A DNA stretch of 64,000 bases from Capillidium heterosporum (Eukaryota > Entomophthoromycota > Entomophthoromycetes > Entomophthorales > Capillidiaceae), in NCBI GenBank assembly GCA_016630905.1, contig WBMQ01000008.1, forward strand, positions 62,001-126,000. The letters are read 5' to 3'. Positions within the stretch are counted from its first letter, which is position 1. Every line of letters begins with the position of its first letter. The notes under the pieces are model-generated. The model was not told where the DNA came from. It searched no databases and was given only the letters and a program-made list of their open reading frames with translations. Below, piece by piece: positions 58,155 to 64,000 of the stretch. The translations under genes were made by a program, and so were the position numbers.

Positions 58155-59292
58155 ATGATAACCGACGACAAACTACACTCTCAACCACAGCCACTACCAA
58201 ATTTACCTCCACTACCCTTAGATTCAACTTTAAATTTGACGAATATCCAACCTAGTGCTAGCTCTCTGCTAATAGGCTTTCTACGTAGTTTAACATTAAA
58301 TTTCACGACATTCTGGTTCAAGAAAGCCCATCAAATTCTTCCGACCTTTGAAAGTCGACTATCTCAAGGTACTTAAAGAGCTACACTTGGCCAATTCCAA
58401 ATCGATACCAAAACCAGCTACTTTAATTCCAGGTAAAAGTAAAAGCAAGGTCCACCGAACCAAAACTCTATTGACCCAAACCTTGACCAGCACTTCGATA
58501 TACCTAATAACTCAAAACATCAAAACTAGTGGTGTATCCTCGATACATAGATACCTGCTACCACCACTATTATTAAATAGCTTGGTAGGTGTTAGTTTGT
58601 TTTACAGCTACGAATGGTTGCATTTGAAGTACAATTTTGACCCATTCTTGGCAGGTTTTATAGCAGGCGGCTTATCAAATTTAGTGGGATGCCCTATCGA
58701 TAACATAAATAACAAGGTCAACGTCAAAAATTTAATTAATGGAAAGTTCAAATCATTAACTCAATATTACATCTATCTGGGAAAGAAAACTCCATTGAAG
58801 GAGGCTTATAAAGGGTTTGGAGTAACTGCGTTGAAGGTAAAGTTTATTCTAATTTATAAAGATTATCTACTCCTATCTCTCCATCCTTAATAACACTTTT
58901 TTATTTAAAAATAGGAAAGTTTAACTTTCAGTCTATTCTTTGGCACCTACGAGAACTTGAGCCGATATTTAAAGTCAACTTTTGTACCACCGCATGTGGA
59001 GACCAATTTTGACATAAAATTTAAGAATAGTCTTTGTACGGTAGTAAGTGGTGTTGGGGCCGGTATAAGTTACCAGCTGTTGGATTTTCCGATGCAGAAG
59101 GTTATTGGTTTGGACAATAGCAGCGATAGTAAAGGTAGAAAAGGTACAATGGAGAAATTAAAATCAATCAAAAAGTTGGGATTGAGGAGTTTGTACCGAG
59201 GGTTCCTGTATAGTTTGGTCAAGACGGTGCCCAGTACTACGATTACGTTATTGTTATACGAGAGTTTCAAGCCTACTAGTCAGTACGTATAA
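58155..59292 (+). CDS. Mitochondrial carrier-like membrane protein; one apparent +1 frameshift
   Basis: Exons 58155-58836 and 58915-59292 (78-bp intron) give about 352 residues. The block FLRSLTLNFTTFWFKK-PIKFFRPLKVDYL is typical of a fungal mitochondrial carrier subgroup. After it come pairs of hydrophobic helices with degenerate carrier signatures (GCPIDNINNK, LDFPMQKVIG) and the final RSLYRGFLYSLVKTVPSTTI, which is the usual end of the third Solcar repeat. The P-x-D/E-x-x-K/R signatures are weakened, so the transported substrate cannot be guessed and the family position is divergent. The first frame ends at 58376; the conserved block shows that the frame changes at 58320-58328, where one base is surplus. 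It belongs to the inner mitochondrial membrane if it follows its family. Confidence 0.75.
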
Positions 59293-60506
59293 ATTTTTGG
59301 AAAGCTGGGATAGGAGTTCGTTCGGCTCATTTAGGTCAATGGCTCGAAAGTAGATAGAAGTTTGGTGAATCCATCCAGTAATATTTTTTTAATTAGTTGG
59401 GCAGGTTTATCTTCATTTCTAATAGCTCAAAGGAGTCTTTAGGTAAGACTTCCTATGGAAATATTTTTGAGCTGTTTGGATATGCTGAACCAACCTAAAA
59501 GTTTTAATGGTAGATCAATAATACTTTATAATTCTATTTTAACGTCCTATGATTTAGCTCCTTTCTTCGTACCTATCGATATTATACTCATTAAGTTTAA
59601 TTTATGTATCAAATTTATCCATAGTTTATCATATATATTTCGATTTCAATACACTTTAGATATTACATATGTCACTCATAGTATCCATACGCTACAAATT
59701 TATTTTTGGCACTATATCTGCGATCATTTTTTGTGCTATCTTAATTAATCGCCATTGTTCAAAGTTTTTAGATAGGCTTATGAGCAGACATCGATATATA
59801 TTTGTAAAGCCTTAAAGTTGCACCAAAATTCGAATTGCCTTTCGAGTTGAAGGTCTTTTAGTAAGCTTGCACTTTTATAGCTTGAAGTGAATACGGCCCT
59901 TTACTTTAGATAATAGATATCCGTTACAGATCCATAAATCTTCTATCAGAATTAGGCCAAAAGGGTGTACTATAGATGCTACTGTATGTGCGTTAATATC
60001 GCTACAAAAATTTATATCAAACAATACACTGTAGCTGTCCTATTCCCATAAGAATGCTAGATCTTTTATATATAATTCTTAGGCCCCAACCTTATCACAG
60101 ATCTAAATAGTTTAAATTTTTTACTAGTCTCATCCATAAAAGGTACGATTACGTCATCAATTTATGGTTAAATAGGGACTATACATATGTAGATAGTGTC
60201 TTTAAAAGGCCAATGCTTTCAACACGCTTTAGATATTAGTCATAATTCTCCATTGCAACAGATTAGTTCAAAGTAATAACTGCTTATGATCAAATGGTCC
60301 TTTAGAATTTTACTTTACAAATGCCATACCCTAAAGTATATAGAGTTTTGTCCGGCTTTTAAAGTAAAAATGAAGGGATGGTACGTATATGTAAGGGAAA
60401 GGAAAGGGAGAGAAGATACACATCCCTTTTACTAAAAACTATACTTTATAAACATTTACATGTCTCTAATTCAATCAATTTTTAAAAACCAATCAAGCCT
60501 AATAAA
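59293..60506. other. Intergenic region upstream of the lipase pair
   Basis: AT-rich; the plus-strand frame at 59455-59748 is hydrophobic but AT-driven and unsupported. No repeat or RNA seen. Confidence 0.5.
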
Positions 60507-61939
60507 ATGAGTGAATCCCCAAACACCAGTCCAACCCTAACCAACACCTCTGGATCCTCAACACCTTCCCTTTCAGAACTAAACAATCAAGTTGATATCC
60601 CCATTTGTCTAATCGATGGATTCATGAGCAATATCAAGTACAAAGTGTTTGACAATTTCGTCCAAGAACTCCAGCAGGTTTATACTTCAAAAGGCCTTAC
60701 ATGCCCCCAAACAATTCATCTGGACAACGGTGGTGTCCGTTCCGCTTATGACTCAGCTGTTGATCTTTTCTATCAACTGAAGGGTGGTCAAACTGACTTT
60801 GGGATCGAACATTCACAGCAGTACGAGCATAAGCAATACGGTAAATTTTACAAAGGGTTGAAGGAGGACTGGAGTTTGGATCGCCCCATCGATTGCCTAG
60901 CTCACTCCTTCGTAAGTTCTACTTTTATATTTATATATATTTACTTATATATACTAGGGCGGTAACACGGTCTTAATCCTTCAAAAATTACTTAACCAGC
61001 AAATCTTCTACGATAAAGCTGGTAAAAAACTCAATACCAGTTCAGCATGGATACGTTCTGTCGCCACGATCTCTTCCCCGTTCCAAGGTACCACTATAAC
61101 CTACCAATTGGGCCACGAGGTTGGAAACCCCGGAAACATATTTAACTTTTCAGCTAAGAGACTATTCTACGAATGCTGCCAACCGTACGAGCTGTTCAAT
61201 GTCACAAACTGGTTCCCCTACTTAAGCTTCAAGATGGACCATTTCGACTTTAGCAACTACTCCTTGCTAAAAAATATGAAGCGACTATTCAACTTTCAAC
61301 CTTTCGATAAAGGCCTAGACAACGCCGCCTACGACTTGAACGTGGAGAACAACCTCAGTTTGAATAAAATTACGTTTAAAAGTACTTTCTACAGGTCTTA
61401 CGCTACTACTATGACAAGCTGCAAAGAAGAATGAGAATCAGGCTGGTGATTATGAAGACCAGCAAGTTCCTATAGGGCATTGGAATCTCCCCATAATGTA
61501 TTTTTCCTACCACATGGGTAAAATTGATGTACCAAATTTATTCAAAGAGTTGACGAAGCAGGAGCGGTTGGGTTGGAAAAGTAACGATGGGGCGTGTCCT
61601 CTTATTTCGCAGTTCCATCCCGAAAAATGCAAGCGTGGGTACTGTACGCATATTGATTTAAAAAATAAGATGAATTTTGACTACCGGTTTATGGAGGGAG
61701 GGCATTGGTATACCTCGATTATTAGGAATTGTTCGCATGTCGATCTAGTACCAGGGTTGAACGCATCAGCCGTGGTCTCTAAAAATTTAATTGTATTGAA
61801 CAATCTGTTCGGGTTTAACAATCCTTTTGTGGGAAGTCAAGGTGGTGACGAGGTTTATGATTCAAAGTACATAAAGGACACATTGAAGTTAATAATCGAG
61901 GATTACTCGGATTTTTTGGAGGGATGCTGTAGAAGTTGA
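60507..61939 (+). CDS. Alpha/beta hydrolase resembling bacterial family I.5 lipases, copy 1; one apparent +1 frameshift
   Basis: Exons 60507-60911 and 60958-61939 (46-bp intron) give about 461 residues. Similarity to Geobacillus/Staphylococcus-type lipases is recognisable in SAYDSAVDLFYQLKGG-x-T-D-F-G followed by YGKFYKGLKEDW, in the nucleophile elbow C-L-A-H-S-F-G-G (Ser134, split from GG by the intron), in SNDG-A-C-P-L-I-S-Q-F (catalytic Asp) and in C-S-H-V-D-L-V-P-G (catalytic His). The oxyanion positions differ from the bacterial enzymes: the usual H-G-F is D-G-F here and the residue after Ser is Phe, not Gln or Met. There is no signal peptide, so the enzyme seems intracellular. A surplus base at 61432 breaks the frame after K-E-E; copy 2 reads straight through the same place. 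Confidence 0.8.
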
Positions 61940-62797
61940 AGGTTTGAGTTGGAAAGAAAGTTGGCTACGACCGTATCAGTTAGTTTTCATTAAAGTGGAA
62001 TAAATGTTTTTGACTCAGTCAGTTCATAAATTTAGCTTGCAAAATTTTGGCCTTTGTAGTTTGCAGATGGTGTAGGAATAGGAAAAGTATATACCCGAAG
62101 CTGCCACCTCCAAGCTTTAATTGAATAGATACCTACCCCCATTTGCAGTACTTGTTACCGATCGTATGAATTTTAATGGGAATAGGTCACAAAGGAAACG
62201 GTTTAAAAGGTAATCTATGCAAACTACCATGGCTATGATGATTTTAACATATACTGAACTGTGTAAACAAAACTATCTATTTGAAACTTCAACTTCCCAA
62301 ATAGGCTCATAAATTTCAGCTTTATCACAACCTAAAGTTTTCATATGTTTGACTAGTTGAACCTAAGGCATAAAAATTACGATAGTAAAATTAATTAAAG
62401 TACAGTTTTGTGGCACATATCTATATATGAAATTATAGAAAAGCCAGCAATTTCGATATCTTTTAGATATTGGTAAAGATTTGCCACTATATCGGCGAAT
62501 GCTCGGTCTACGAATTAGCTTACGATCAAAGGTTGGTCTCAGGATTTACTTTGCAGATGCCCGATCTTGAAGTGTAGAGTTTCTATCAATCTAAGTCAGA
62601 ATAGAAATTGAAAATGTGGGGGAAGTAGGGAAATACCCTACTATAAAGGATACAAGGTTTCGACCCAACCTATAATTAAAAATTAAGAGGGGGTAGATAA
62701 GGGGAAATAAAAAAGGATATGGAATCCTTGGAAATTTTAGCTACTATAACTTCCTTTGTACATCTCATTTAATTAATCTTTCAAAAAATATCAACTA
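61940..62797. other. Spacer between the two lipase genes
   Basis: Copy 2 promoter and copy 1 3' region, AT-rich with no gene. The bases just before each lipase ATG are both A-rich, but no longer shared block is evident. Confidence 0.45.
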
Positions 62798-64000
62798 ATG
62801 AGTGCATCTACCAGTCCAACTTTGACCAGCATCTCCGGATCCTCAACACCTTCACTACCAGAGTTTAACCGACACGTTGACATCCCCATATGCCTAGTAG
62901 ATGGTTTCATGTGTAATCGCCGCCTAAATATTTTCCAAAACTTCATAGCAGAGCTAAAGGATGCTTACGCTTCAAAAGACCGACCCTGCCCCCAAGTAAT
63001 CCACCTTGATAGTGGTGGTGTCCGATCCGCCTACGACTCAGCCGTCGACCTCTTCTACCAACTGAAGGGTGGCAAAACCGACTTTGGTGAAATCCATGCT
63101 ACCAAGCACGGACATAGGAGGTACGGAAAGCTGTATAAAAGAGGATTGAAAGAGAATTGGAGCTCAACTAATCCTATCGACTGCTTGGCCCATTCATTCG
63201 TAAGTTATATTTAAATTTTACCCATATTTAAACAAAGCTAGGGTGGAAATACAGTCTTAACGCTACAAAAGTTACTAGACCAGCAAGTCTTTTACGGCTC
63301 AGATGGTACCAAATACAACACTAGTTCGGCATGGATACGATCAATCACCTGTATATCTTCTCCATTCCAAGGTACTACAGCGACTTACCAGCTGGGGCAT
63401 GCGATAGGAAAGCCAGAAAGAGTAGCTGGTTTCTCAATCGGTAGGATACTGTACGACTGCTGCAAGTTTTACGAAGTCTTTAATCTTAAAAGCTGGAGGT
63501 TCAATCCAATCCCCTTAGATTTTAAGATGGACCATTTCGATTTTACTGGTTTAAGTAGCTACTGCGACGCTGTAAAATCGCTAATCGAGTTCCAACAGTT
63601 CGACAATGGCCAAGATAACGCCGCCTACGATTTGAATGTTGAGCGGAATTCTAAATTGGACAAGGTAACGTTTAAAGGCACATTCTATAGATCCTATGCC
63701 GCTACAATGACCAATCTAAAAGAAAAGGGTGCAGATGAAGGTGACCATCAAATCCCAATAAACCACTGGTGTCTACCTCTTGTACATTTAGCTTACCTTA
63801 TGGGAACGACGACAGCCAACTTACCATTGTTCAAAGGTTTATCAAAGCAGCATATCAGAGATTGGAGGAGTAATGATGGTGTATGTCCGTTGATATCCCA
63901 GTTTCATCCCGATAAATGTGACAGTAGGTACTGTACGCATATCGACCTGCATGAAAAAGGAAATTTCGACTATCAGTTGATGGAAAGAGGACATTGGTAT
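62798..64000 (+). CDS. Alpha/beta hydrolase resembling bacterial family I.5 lipases, copy 2; runs off the window
   Basis: Exon 1 is 62798-63199; exon 2 starts at 63242 (42-bp intron at the same place, A-H-S-F|G-G, Ser133) and is open to the window end. It parallels copy 1 throughout: a Ser/Thr-rich start (SGSSTPSLPEF), VDIPICLVDGFM, SAYDSAVDLFYQLKGGKTDF, and ATKHGHRRYGKLYK. The last keeps the H-x-H that in Geobacillus lipases helps bind zinc, while copy 1 has Y-E-H-K. It then has SSPFQGTTATYQLGH, KMDHFDFT, RSNDGVCPLISQFHPD and ERGHWY at the edge. The frame is unbroken where copy 1 has its extra base. About 45 residues, with the expected catalytic His, lie beyond the window. Confidence 0.83.

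Noticed and set aside
59455-59748. Plus-strand 97-codon hydrophobic frame
   Set aside because: The hydrophobicity follows from AT-rich codons; no promoter, motif or splice context.
1947-61939. Euplotes-like +1 translational frameshifting at stop codons as explanation for the broken genes
   Set aside because: Family-conserved residues return several codons before the stop in the best-aligned cases, so the shift point is not the stop codon.

Overview
The window is nuclear DNA of a filamentous fungus. The evidence is a chitin synthase fused to a myosin-like motor, TOK-type potassium channels, a GT32 mannosyltransferase-like enzyme, a GPI-anchored Cu-only superoxide dismutase, COX23, RRP1, RPL12 and a tRNA-Lys. 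Intergenic DNA is very AT-rich, while genes are GC-richer. Introns are mostly 36-62 bp with GT..AG ends and CTAAC-like branch sites. An early-diverging (zygomycete-grade, for example Entomophthoromycotina-like) fungus would fit, but that placement is inference. I saw no CRISPR array and no recognisable transposon or virus-like element.

Layout. 1.9-8.4 kb: fumarate reductase-cytochrome b5 fusion, GT32 glycosyltransferase, COX23, an unknown probably mitochondrial protein, and a seven-exon PHYHD1-like dioxygenase. 8.4-12.2 kb: gene-poor, with a decayed secreted-protein gene. 12.2-18 kb: surface SOD, a large HSL-type lipase/esterase and a DUF4743 Nudix hydrolase. 18.3-20.1 kb: first TOK channel (A). 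22-30.6 kb: RRP1, RPL12, a secreted subtilisin and a second TOK channel (B). 30.6-49.3 kb: one gene, the 1867-residue chitin synthase, in otherwise empty DNA. 49.3-54.9 kb: two tandem TOK channels (C, D). 56-64 kb: catechol-O-methyltransferase-like enzyme, tRNA-Lys(TTT), a mitochondrial carrier-like protein and two tandem lipases that resemble bacterial family I.5 lipases.

Two structural features stand out. First, TOK-B and TOK-C lie in opposite orientation around the chitin synthase. Each is followed, about 2.69 kb inward, by one arm of a roughly 570-bp, almost identical inverted repeat, and diverged similarity is visible between matching intergenic positions. This looks like an old inverted duplication with one recently homogenised block. 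Second, several conserved genes (fumarate reductase, HSL-type lipase, probably RRP1, TOK-D, the carrier, the first lipase) have their reading frame broken by a single surplus base, always +1. Insertion-type sequence error explains this better than six independent pseudogenes. Exon coordinates are in the evidence fields; gene spans run from start codon to stop codon.

Functionally the set is mixed housekeeping and surface biology: wall synthesis (chitin synthase, GT32), potassium efflux (four TOK channels), extracellular protection and digestion (SOD, subtilisin), mitochondrial redox and assembly (fumarate reductase, COX23, carrier) and lipid hydrolysis (HSL-type and I.5-type lipases). There is no operon-like logic. 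The only functional clusters are the TOK family and the lipase pair.
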